From an uncultured Gammaproteobacteria bacterium (lineage in GTDB: Bacteria; Pseudomonadota; Gammaproteobacteria; Pseudomonadales; Pseudohongiellaceae): 6,479 nucleotides of DNA. The notes under the pieces were generated by a model, which saw nothing but the letters and a program-made list of their open reading frames with translations, searched no databases and had not been told where the DNA came from. This document shows positions 1-5,531 of this stretch, in pieces. How positions within the stretch are numbered: position 1 is the first letter of the stretch; every line of letters begins with the position of its first letter. Position numbers and translations under genes: made by a program. The stretch lies in contig CAIYIP010000529.1 of assembly GCA_903926285.1 (NCBI GenBank), positions 1-6,479 on the forward strand. The letters run 5' to 3'.

Positions 1-55
1 ACACCATCATTTCAACAAGGGTAAGTCCAGCTTGGGGAAAACATTGTCGACTCAT
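1..55 (-). CDS. pilW: Minor type IV pilin PilW-like, amino-terminal fragment (runs off the window)
   Basis: Only the first 18 codons are present, starting at the ATG read from position 55. They translate to MSRQCFPQAGLTLVEMMV, a class III prepilin leader: a short polar stretch, a Gly at residue 10, then the hydrophobic LTLVEMMV segment with Glu at position +5 after the predicted cut. The PilD prepilin peptidase would cleave after Gly10. The gene starts 7 nt after the pilV stop codon, and an AGGA inside the end of pilV could serve as its Shine-Dalgarno. In type IV pilus clusters the gene after pilV is normally pilW, a minor pilin that helps prime pilus assembly at the inner membrane. The name rests on this position and the leader; another minor pilin such as PilX cannot be excluded from 18 residues. 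Confidence 0.75.
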   Translation of the reverse strand, partial: MSRQCFPQAGLTLVEMMV

Positions 56-62
56 GACTTTT

Positions 63-560
63 TCATTCCTGGGCGCTGGTAGTAATGACGACCGTCCGCT
101 TTTCACCGAGCAGATCAAGCTCTCCCAACCGGCTCCACTTATAGCGAATGGAAATATCATAGGTGTGCGTCAGGTTATCAAAAATGATCTGACTTTCGCC
201 TTCAGGCAGGTAGGCAGTATTTTCAATTCTTGAACGCCATTGATTAATATCCCACGCAACAAGGTCATCACTGCTGCATATAACAGCTGCGCAATCCGTG
301 CTTATCGCTGGCGCATGTTGCGTGAAGGCAATTTCATAAGCTGGATTGTTATTCCCGCGAATACGTTCGGCCATGTCGGCGAGCAGGAATTGCACTTGCG
401 AATCGATCAATGCGGCTTGGGTGGATTTAAGCGCTTTTAATTGCAGCGCTGTCATGCCCAGCATGCCGAAGGCCTGGATGAAAAGTGCCACCAGCACTTC
501 TATCAGTGAAAACCCGCCCAAGTTATTGCGGAATATTTTTCTGGCCAGAATCCCTGCCAT
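63..560 (-). CDS. pilV: Type IV pilus minor pilin / modification protein PilV
   Basis: This 165-residue protein has a prepilin leader ending in Gly16, followed by FSLIEVLVALFIQAFGMLG (residues 17-35), with the conserved Glu at +5 (E21). The rest matches the PilV pattern: a helical TALQLKALKSTQAALIDSQ segment, then the typical ADMAERIRGN (about residues 61-70), and a C-terminal beta-rich pseudopilin head with Cys90 and Cys95, which could form a disulfide. PilV is processed by PilD and joins PilW, PilX and PilE in the minor pilin complex that starts pilus assembly. The ATG at 560 is supported by AAGGAG at 571-576, 10 nt upstream, and by the usual 15-16 residue leader. It is the first gene of the pilin operon here, with pilW following after 7 nt. 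No fimT or fimU pseudopilin gene lies between it and ispH. The leader may be regulated (see the separate entries). Confidence 0.9.
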   Translation of the reverse strand: MAGILARKIFRNNLGGFSLIEVLVALFIQAFGMLGMTALQLKALKSTQAALIDSQVQFLLADMAERIRGNNNPAYEIAFTQHAPAISTDCAAVICSSDDLVAWDINQWRSRIENTAYLPEGESQIIFDNLTHTYDISIRYKWSRLGELDLLGEKRTVVITTSAQE

Positions 561-570
561 GTGAGCTTGA

Positions 571-607
571 CTCCTTCAAGCCTGGATGCTCATCCTTGAG
601 AATCCAG
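571..607 (-). promoter_or_regulatory. pilV leader hairpin with AGGA loop plus Shine-Dalgarno: candidate CsrA/RsmA site
   Basis: In the minus-strand RNA, CUGGAU (607-602) pairs with AUCCAG (587-582). After one U-C mismatch, CUCA (600-597) pairs with UGAG (592-589), leaving the tetraloop AGGA (596-593). The sequence around the loop, CAAGGAUG, fits the core of the known CsrA/RsmA consensus (CARGGAUG, with GGA presented in a hairpin loop). A second GGA lies 21 nt downstream inside the Shine-Dalgarno AAGGAG (576-571). A loop GGA paired with a Shine-Dalgarno GGA is the usual arrangement where a CsrA dimer blocks translation. The hairpin is read directly from the sequence. That CsrA binds it is inference. 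Confidence 0.5.
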
Positions 608-671
608 ATACCTAGTTGTTATCAAACAGGTGCGGGGAGCTTATAAGCCCGAGGAACTCTTGGCAGGAATG

Positions 672-701
672 CACTTGAGTGATGCGTTTCACTATAGTGA
701 A
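672..701. repeat. Two CACT-N2-AGTG inverted repeats in the ispH-pilV spacer
   Basis: TTCACTATAGTGAA at 688-701 is a perfect 14-bp palindrome. A shorter relative, CACTTGAGTG (672-681), has the same CACT/AGTG arms around a different centre. Their centres are 18 bp apart. The larger copy covers the proposed -10 of the pilV promoter, and the smaller lies around or just after the proposed transcription start. This layout suits a dimeric repressor, but no regulator can be named from the sequence. Confidence 0.45.
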
Positions 702-719
702 GGAATGGGATTTTTTCAG
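684..719 (-). promoter_or_regulatory. Putative sigma70 promoter of the pilV operon
   Basis: Reading the minus strand, CTGAAA (719-714, 4 of 6 matches to the -35 consensus) is followed after 17 nt by TATAGT (696-691, 5 of 6 matches to the -10). Transcription would start near 684, giving a leader of roughly 120 nt before pilV. No intrinsic terminator is visible after ispH, so read-through from the upstream operon is also possible. The -10 lies inside a 14-bp palindrome, which could be an operator. Confidence 0.45.
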
Positions 720-726
720 GAATATT

Positions 727-1713
727 TTAGATCTGGTCGCCAGTGCGCAGTTCTTTGGGCATGGAAAATACAATCGTTTCTTCAACTCCTGCCATCTCCA
801 TAGGAATCGTACCGCCAAGCTCCTGCAGGCGGGCGATTACTTGTTTAACGAGGACTTCGGGTGCAGAAGCTCCAGCGGTAACACCGATACGCGACTTGCC
901 CTGCAACCATTCCGGCTTGATCTCGTCGGCATGATCAATAAGATACGATTCAGAGTTACAACGCTCAGCGAGTTCACGCAAGCGATTGGAATTTGAACTG
1001 TTCGGTGAACCCACCACCAGCACCAATTCATTTTCCAGCGCGAGCTGTTTTACCGCATCCTGACGGTTCTGCGTCGCATAACAAATATCATTCTTGCGCG
1101 GCCCTTTGATCGCAGGAAAGCGCTCATGCAGCGCATCAATAATACGAGCTGTGTCATCCATCGATAAGGTAGTCTGAGTTACAAAAGCCAGCCGATCAGG
1201 ATCCTTGACTGCGAGTTTGCCGACGTCAAGCTCGTCTTCCACGAGATAAATTTTGCCACCCTGAGTTTCATCAAACTGGCCCATCGTGCCTTCGACTTCA
1301 GGATGAAAGGCGTGACCGATCAGGATACATTCTTCTCCGGCCCTGCTGTATCGCAGCACTTCCATATGGACCTTTGTCACCAAAGGACAGGTAGCGTCGA
1401 ATATTTTCAGCCCCAACACACTTGCTTCTTCCTTTACTGCCTTTGATACACCATGTGCGCTGAACACTACTATGGGCGAAGGCTGATCCGGAACTACTTT
1501 TGGCACATCTTTCAATTCATCGACAAAAATAGCGCCGCGCTGCCTGAGGTCCTCTACAACAAACTTGTTATGCACAACTTCATGGCGCACATAAATCGGT
1601 GCGCCATACATCTCGAGCGCACGATTGACAATATCGATGGCGCGATCAACACCCGCACAAAACCCGCGCGGATTAGCCAGTTGGATCGCAAAGTGTTGAG
1701 TCGGAACCGTCAC
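727..1713 (-). CDS. ispH: 4-hydroxy-3-methylbut-2-enyl diphosphate reductase IspH (LytB)
   Basis: IspH catalyses the last step of the MEP pathway, converting HMBPP to IPP and DMAPP with an iron-sulfur cluster in the cytoplasm. The 328-residue protein has the three cluster cysteines in their usual settings: C19 in RGFCAGVDRAI, C109 in DATCPLVTKVH and C211 in NDICYATQNRQ. The substrate-binding residues are also present: H48 in EVVHN, H87 in FSAHG, H137 and E139 in HPEVEGT, the VTQTTLS threonines at about 179-182, SSNSN at 239-243, and S283 in TAGASAPE. Length is normal for the proteobacterial enzyme. The start is GTG at 1713, which overlaps the fkpB stop in a GTGA arrangement. It places the conserved core a few residues after the start, and no in-frame ATG would do better. 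It is the last gene of the operon, and translation is probably coupled to fkpB. Confidence 0.97.
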   Translation of the reverse strand: MTVPTQHFAIQLANPRGFCAGVDRAIDIVNRALEMYGAPIYVRHEVVHNKFVVEDLRQRGAIFVDELKDVPKVVPDQPSPIVVFSAHGVSKAVKEEASVLGLKIFDATCPLVTKVHMEVLRYSRAGEECILIGHAFHPEVEGTMGQFDETQGGKIYLVEDELDVGKLAVKDPDRLAFVTQTTLSMDDTARIIDALHERFPAIKGPRKNDICYATQNRQDAVKQLALENELVLVVGSPNSSNSNRLRELAERCNSESYLIDHADEIKPEWLQGKSRIGVTAGASAPEVLVKQVIARLQELGGTIPMEMAGVEETIVFSMPKELRTGDQI

Positions 1714-2246
1714 TGCACATTACTCTTTTGCGGAACTTGAACATCATGAATATGAAACTTGAAGCGTATGCTGCGTCCTGCCAACGGATGATTGAAGTCA
1801 ACCTCAACCCACGCGCTGTCAAACTGTTTGACAACCCCAGCCTGGTTATTAGCGGCGCTGTCGGCAAAATTGATTACGAGCCCCATGGCCAGCACAAGAT
1901 CAGGCGGAAACTGGTAACGAGGGAAACGCTGGACATTGTCCTCGTTAACAAGTCCAAACGCGGCGCCAGGAGATATGGTTAATTCATCAGCATTGCCGGC
2001 TTTCAAACCCATTAGAACTTGCTCGAATCCGGCAAGCAGACTGCCGTCACCCACAGTGAAACTCACCGGCGGTTTGTCAAAATTTGAATCTACGGACTCA
2101 TGATTTTCCAGCATCAACGCAAAATTCAAAGTGACAATTTTACCAGGGCCAATTTCATCAGCAGCATAATCATGCGCAAGCTCGACAATCGGAGCATCAA
2201 ATTCAATATTACGTACTGCGATCAGGTCGCTTTTGCTGTCAGACAT
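1710..2246 (-). CDS. fkpB: FKBP-type peptidyl-prolyl isomerase of the SlpA/FkpB family
   Basis: This is an SlpA-type FKBP, a cytoplasmic prolyl isomerase and chaperone with an inserted chaperone flap. The FKBP core begins at about residue 32 (IGPGKIVTLNFALMLE). It continues through VSFTVGDGSLLAGFEQVLMGLKAG (61-84) and PGAAFG (93-98), then the insert domain (about 100-150), and ends with the hallmark DFNHPLAGRSIRF (150-162). At 178 residues it is about 30 longer than E. coli SlpA (149), because a tail of about 25-30 residues precedes the core. No alternative ATG, GTG or TTG start is visible between the tail and the core, so the extension appears genuine. The ATG at 2246 overlaps the lspA stop by 8 nt and ispH overlaps its end by 4 nt, so all three are likely co-translated. 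The lspA-fkpB-ispH order is conserved in gammaproteobacteria. Confidence 0.93.
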   Translation of the reverse strand: MSDSKSDLIAVRNIEFDAPIVELAHDYAADEIGPGKIVTLNFALMLENHESVDSNFDKPPVSFTVGDGSLLAGFEQVLMGLKAGNADELTISPGAAFGLVNEDNVQRFPRYQFPPDLVLAMGLVINFADSAANNQAGVVKQFDSAWVEVDFNHPLAGRSIRFKFHIHDVQVPQKSNVQ

Positions 2247-2760
2247 TGACGCGAGCTCCGACCACTATATCCAGCACCAGTAAAGCGGCGCCTATGCTGA
2301 TTGCTGCATCAGCAATATTGAAGGTGGCAAAGCGCCAATCCGCATAATAGACGCTGATAAAGTCCACCACATATCCAAAGAGCATCCGATCTATCAGGTT
2401 GCCCAAAGCCCCAGCCAATAGCACAGCAAGCGCAACCGCTAGCAGTCTTTGGGTTTTTGGCAGACGCCAAAGCCACACAGCAAGGATTACGCTCGCCACC
2501 AGGGATATTCCTGTAAGCAACCATCGCTGCCAGCCACCAGCATCACTGAGGAAGCTGAATGCTGCCCCAAAATTTTGCACGTGCCAAAGATCGAAACCGG
2601 TGAATACGGTTTTACGTTCGCCCAGTTCCAGATGGTTTACTGTCTGGAACTTTGTTATCTGATCAAGAGCAACAATACCGACAACAATCGCCAGCAGGAG
2701 TAAGTCGGCGATTTTTTGCCTGTCTATATTTTCTTGCGGCATGTTATATGTCTCAATCAT
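2239..2760 (-). CDS. lspA: Lipoprotein signal peptidase II LspA
   Basis: LspA is the inner-membrane aspartyl protease that removes signal peptides from prolipoproteins after Lgt adds diacylglycerol. From the ATG at 2760 the protein is 173 residues, close to the Pseudomonas length. The family motifs appear in order: DQITK (33-37), VQNFGAAFSFL (61-71), AGALGNLIDR (116-125), VVDFI (131-135) and FNIADAAISIG (148-158). The catalytic pair is D133 and D151. Four hydrophobic segments are visible at about 17-35, 80-98, 105-122 and 151-168. The start is uncertain. The longest frame opens at 2808 but would overlap ribF by 56 nt. The ATG at 2760 overlaps the ribF stop by 8 nt, exactly as fkpB overlaps lspA, so I prefer it; the ATG at 2742 is also possible. 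No strong Shine-Dalgarno is seen, consistent with coupling to ribF. Confidence 0.95.
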   Translation of the reverse strand: MIETYNMPQENIDRQKIADLLLLAIVVGIVALDQITKFQTVNHLELGERKTVFTGFDLWHVQNFGAAFSFLSDAGGWQRWLLTGISLVASVILAVWLWRLPKTQRLLAVALAVLLAGALGNLIDRMLFGYVVDFISVYYADWRFATFNIADAAISIGAALLVLDIVVGARVNV

Positions 2761-3709
2761 TTTTAATCGCTTTGAAGAATATTCGGGTTTGTTCAATATC
2801 CAGCGCAATCTGCTTTTTCAATTCATCAAGGTTGGCAAATTTTTCTTCATTTCGAATTTTTTCAATAAAACTGACACGCATGATCTCACCATAGATGTCA
2901 TTGTTGAAATCAAGCAAATGTACTTCGAGTGATGGAGTCAAGCTATCATCTACTGTGGGGTTGTAGCCGATATTGGCCACACCGTTAAACTGTATCCCGT
3001 TAACCTGCGCAATTACAATAAATATGCCCGACATCGGCAAACTCTGGGTCAGCAATTCGATGTTGGCAGTAGGAGCGCCCAATAGACGGCCCAACTGCCG
3101 ACCTTTTATTATTTTACCGCCGATGCTGTATGACCGCCCCAGTAGTTCCCGAACTCGTTGACAGTTACCTGACTGGAGGTATTGTTTGACCAGTGTGCTG
3201 CTGACGCGTTCGCACTGGTTGAAAAAAGGATGAACAGCAATCACCTCATACTCAAGTTCACTGGCCATTGTTTGCAACAAGACATGATTGCCGCTGCGAT
3301 TTACCCCAAAACGAAAATCATCACCAACTACGAGACGCTTCATGCCCAGCCCGGCAACCAGAAAATTACTGACAAAGTCTTCAGGAGTCTGCTGACTCAA
3401 CTCATGATCAAATTTAAGACGGTAAACCGCGTCGATTCCATAGTGATGCAAAAAATCCACCTTGTCCTGAAAGTGATTCAGTCGGGCAGAAACCGGTGCT
3501 CTCGCAAAAAATTCGTCCGGCTGTGGTTCGCTCAAAATCACCACAGATGGCAGAGAAAGAGCAACGGCTTGCTGGAGTACTTCGTCAAGAATTTTCTGGT
3601 GGCCCAGATGCATGCCGTCATATTTGCCAATGGTGGCAACACAAGAGTCGATTTCCTGTTTCGCCTCCTGGAGGTTAGTGAACACTTTCATTACTTGACT
3701 ATTTCTCAT
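2753..3709 (-). CDS. ribF: Bifunctional riboflavin kinase / FAD synthetase RibF
   Basis: RibF makes FMN from riboflavin and then FAD from FMN in the cytoplasm. The N-terminal adenylyltransferase half has the nucleotidyltransferase signature as IGKYDGMHLGHQ (27-38), EPQPDEFF (61-68), VVGDDFRFG (127-135) and VSSTLVKQYL (169-178). The C-terminal kinase half has GAPTANI (211-217), GVANIGYNPTV (243-253), the likely catalytic Glu in LEVHLLDF (261-268), and the KIRNEEKFANLDELKKQI stretch (284-301) typical of gammaproteobacterial RibF. Length (318) is normal. Several usually fixed positions differ: NFDG is KYDG, GFPTAN is GAPTAN, and the Arg of the SSTxxR motif is Lys175. ATG 3709 is the longest start, but ATG 3691 (MKVFTNL) matches the usual RibF beginning and may be the real one; neither has a clear Shine-Dalgarno. 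It follows murJ after 30 nt and is followed directly by lspA, without ileS. Confidence 0.94.
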   Translation of the reverse strand: MRNSQVMKVFTNLQEAKQEIDSCVATIGKYDGMHLGHQKILDEVLQQAVALSLPSVVILSEPQPDEFFARAPVSARLNHFQDKVDFLHHYGIDAVYRLKFDHELSQQTPEDFVSNFLVAGLGMKRLVVGDDFRFGVNRSGNHVLLQTMASELEYEVIAVHPFFNQCERVSSTLVKQYLQSGNCQRVRELLGRSYSIGGKIIKGRQLGRLLGAPTANIELLTQSLPMSGIFIVIAQVNGIQFNGVANIGYNPTVDDSLTPSLEVHLLDFNNDIYGEIMRVSFIEKIRNEEKFANLDELKKQIALDIEQTRIFFKAIKND

Positions 3710-3739
3710 GAAAAACCGGAGTAAATTTATCGGCAGGTA

Positions 3740-5323
3740 TCAGGCACGAAATTGCGCTGGTCGCACACCCAGAAGCCAAAGGATAAGGACATAAATTGCG
3801 CCTCCTGCGGCACACAGCATCGTCATATAGCCCACTCTGTACAAATCATTCCATGCTATCCATTGAGCGGATGTTTGTCCGAGGACCAACAGCAATAGCA
3901 ACATCGCCACAGTAGCGATAACGATACGCAGTACCAATATCCACCAGACTCTGCTGAACAGCAGTAGCCCTGACTTGATTAATCTATGCATCAACAAACC
4001 CGCATTTAAAAAGGCGGAAAGCGAAGTTGCCAAAGCAAGCCCAACATGGGCAAGCGGGATGATCAATACAAGGTTGATTGCCATATTGCTCACCAGCGCA
4101 ATCACACCGATACGCACAGGCGTGCGTGTGTCCTGGCGCGAAAAAAACGCTGACGCTAAAATTTTAATCGCCATAAAAGCTACTAGGCCAACCGCATAAG
4201 CCTGGACGCTGCGCGCAGTAGGAATTACTGAATCAACCCCAAACGCGCCGCGCTGGTATAACGTGATCACTAGTGGTTCCGCCAATGCAATCAACGCCAC
4301 TGTTGCTGGTAGTCCAACCACCAGAATGCTGCGCATGCCCCATTCAAGAGTATGGGCAAAGTTTTTTTCATCACCGCTGGAATGAATACGCGACAGTGCA
4401 GGAAGAATCACCGTTGCAATTGCTATCCCGAAGATGCCCAGGGGCAGTTCCATCAAGCGGTCGGAATAGTACAGCCAGCTGACACTGCCATCGCCCTCAA
4501 TGGAAGTTGCCAAGATTGTATCCACGAGTAAATTTATCTGGCCCACGGACACACTGAACATTACTGGGATCATCAAGGAAATTACTTTTTTAACGCCCCC
4601 ATCTTTCGGTCTGTAGCGTGGTCGCGGGAATAGTTGCAGATGTTTTAGAAATGGCACCAGAAACATCAGCTGAATCAAACCCGCCAGTAATACACCCCAA
4701 GCCAGAGCGAGCGTAGGTTCTGCGAAATAAGGACTTAACAGGAGCGCAGAAGCTATCAAGGTTATATTCAAAAAAATGGGAGTCATGGCAGGCGCGGCAA
4801 ATTGACCATAACTGTTCAGGATAGCGCCGGCAAAACCAGTCAGCGATATGAGCAACAAATAAGGGAAAGTGATACGAAGCATTTCTACCAGCAAGGCAAA
4901 CTTGCTGCTGTCATCCAGATATCCGGGGGCAAACAAGGCAGCCAGCAGGGGTGATGCAATAACGGCAATCACCGTGATTATTATTAGTACAAGCCCCAGA
5001 CTACCGGCGATATGATCGATAAACTGCTTGACTGCAGTTTTGTCATGGCGGGTACGATATTCGGACAAAACCGGCACAAAAGCCTGTGAAAATGCACCTT
5101 CTGCGAACAACCGACGCAGAAAATTAGGTATTTTGAATGCTACAAAAAATGCATCCGCCGCGGCTCCATCACCGAACAGGGCTGCAAAAACCGTTTCACG
5201 TAGCAAGCCCAGAACCCGGGAAAACAGGGTAGCTCCAGAGGTTACTATGGACGATCTTAATAAACCGGCACCTTTGGCTGATGTAGAGGGATCTGGAGGG
5301 GAGGAATCCGGTGGAACCTGCAT
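3740..5323 (-). CDS. murJ: Lipid II flippase MurJ (MviN)
   Basis: MurJ moves lipid II across the inner membrane for peptidoglycan synthesis and belongs to the MOP exporter superfamily. The 527-residue protein is hydrophobic throughout and fits the expected 14 membrane segments. Charged residues known to matter in E. coli MurJ are present: R36 and R42 (LFSRVLGLLRE), D57 (ADAFF), R70-R71 and E75 (FLRRLFAEGAFSQAFVP), and D288-R289 with E292 (YYSDRLMELPLG). SRQDTRTPV, conserved in the second half, is also present. The N-terminus carries about 20 extra residues rich in Pro and Ser before the first membrane helix, compared with E. coli. No later start codon is plausible, so ATG 5323 is kept although its Shine-Dalgarno is weak. 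It is the first gene of the murJ-ribF-lspA-fkpB-ispH operon and is divergent from rpsT. Confidence 0.96.
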   Translation of the reverse strand: MQVPPDSSPPDPSTSAKGAGLLRSSIVTSGATLFSRVLGLLRETVFAALFGDGAAADAFFVAFKIPNFLRRLFAEGAFSQAFVPVLSEYRTRHDKTAVKQFIDHIAGSLGLVLIIITVIAVIASPLLAALFAPGYLDDSSKFALLVEMLRITFPYLLLISLTGFAGAILNSYGQFAAPAMTPIFLNITLIASALLLSPYFAEPTLALAWGVLLAGLIQLMFLVPFLKHLQLFPRPRYRPKDGGVKKVISLMIPVMFSVSVGQINLLVDTILATSIEGDGSVSWLYYSDRLMELPLGIFGIAIATVILPALSRIHSSGDEKNFAHTLEWGMRSILVVGLPATVALIALAEPLVITLYQRGAFGVDSVIPTARSVQAYAVGLVAFMAIKILASAFFSRQDTRTPVRIGVIALVSNMAINLVLIIPLAHVGLALATSLSAFLNAGLLMHRLIKSGLLLFSRVWWILVLRIVIATVAMLLLLLVLGQTSAQWIAWNDLYRVGYMTMLCAAGGAIYVLILWLLGVRPAQFRA

Positions 5324-5412
5324 TGGGCTTAGTTGCTCATACGAAAGTGCGGCATGTTACCGGGACGGGCCTGTCCTTTCCAGTTTCATCACAGCTTTAA
5401 ACCTGCCCGCAC
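5324..5412 (-). other. murJ upstream leader, no convincing promoter
   Basis: This is the murJ side of the 205-bp spacer between the divergent murJ and rpsT genes. I could not find a minus-strand -35/-10 pair with acceptable spacing. A TTGTCA at 5419-5414 lacks a partner -10. An eight-codon ORF (ATG at 5355, stop at 5331-5329, peptide MPHFRMSN) ends 5 nt before the murJ ATG. It might feed ribosomes to murJ by reinitiation, but it may equally be chance. Confidence 0.3.
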
Positions 5413-5448
5413 TTGACAATTACACCTCAAAACAGCATAGTGCGCGTC
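5413..5448 (+). promoter_or_regulatory. rpsT promoter, sigma70, with GC-rich discriminator
   Basis: A perfect -35 TTGACA (5413-5418) is followed after exactly 17 nt by CATAGT (5436-5441, 4 of 6 matches to the -10). The next bases, GCGCG, make a GC-rich discriminator before the expected start near 5448. Such discriminators are typical of ribosomal promoters repressed by ppGpp and DksA, so stringent control is a reasonable inference. The transcript would have an untranslated leader of about 80 nt. Confidence 0.7.
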
Positions 5449-5453
5449 TTTTT

Positions 5454-5492
5454 TCGGGTAGCTAAAAGCGCTATCACGAATACGAAACCCGA
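5454..5492 (+). promoter_or_regulatory. Inverted repeats in the rpsT leader
   Basis: TCGGGT (5454-5459) can pair with ACCCGA (5487-5492) across 27 nt. Inside, AGCGCT (5467-5472) is palindromic, and TAGC (5459-5462) can pair with GCTA (5470-5473) as an alternative fold. E. coli S20 represses its own translation, so a structured leader is of interest, but the stems are short and the role is unproven. Confidence 0.3.
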
Positions 5493-5517
5493 TCCTAAAT
5501 CCATTTATACGAATTCC

Positions 5518-5531
5518 AGGAGTCTCCCTTG
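5518..5531 (+). promoter_or_regulatory. rpsT ribosome binding site with TTG start
   Basis: AGGAG at 5518-5522 lies 6 nt upstream of TTG at 5529-5531. This fixes the start, because the next residues (ANTAQARKRAKQ) are the conserved beginning of S20. E. coli rpsT also begins at UUG, where the weak codon is linked to autoregulation. Confidence 0.85.

Noticed and set aside
576..593. Six-codon ATG-to-TGA frame (MSIQA) in the pilV leader
   Set aside because: Its start lies at the edge of the hairpin loop and it is too short to support as a gene; the hairpin is the better explanation.
688..726. Terminator after ispH
   Set aside because: The palindrome at 688-701 is AT-rich and has no following T run on the minus strand, so it is more likely an operator.
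679..996. 105-codon plus-strand frame opposite the end of ispH
   Set aside because: It is the complement of conserved IspH coding sequence, with no domain or good ribosome binding site.
1453..1740. 95-codon plus-strand frame opposite the start of ispH
   Set aside because: It is explained by the conserved ispH/fkpB frames on the other strand.
2239..2808. Longest form of lspA starting at 2808
   Set aside because: It would overlap ribF by 56 nt and adds residues absent from the family; ATG 2760 gives a normal length and a coupled overlap.
3182..3724. 180-codon open frame on the plus strand opposite ribF
   Set aside because: It lies entirely across ribF and its short upstream gap, has no recognisable domain, and its composition is that expected of the complement of a conserved gene.
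5414..5419. TTGTCA on the minus strand as a murJ -35
   Set aside because: No acceptable -10 lies 15-19 nt downstream, and it is simply the overlap with the rpsT -35.
5028..5465. 145-codon open frame on the plus strand over the start of murJ and the spacer
   Set aside because: It is antisense to conserved murJ sequence, runs through the rpsT promoter, and resembles no known family.
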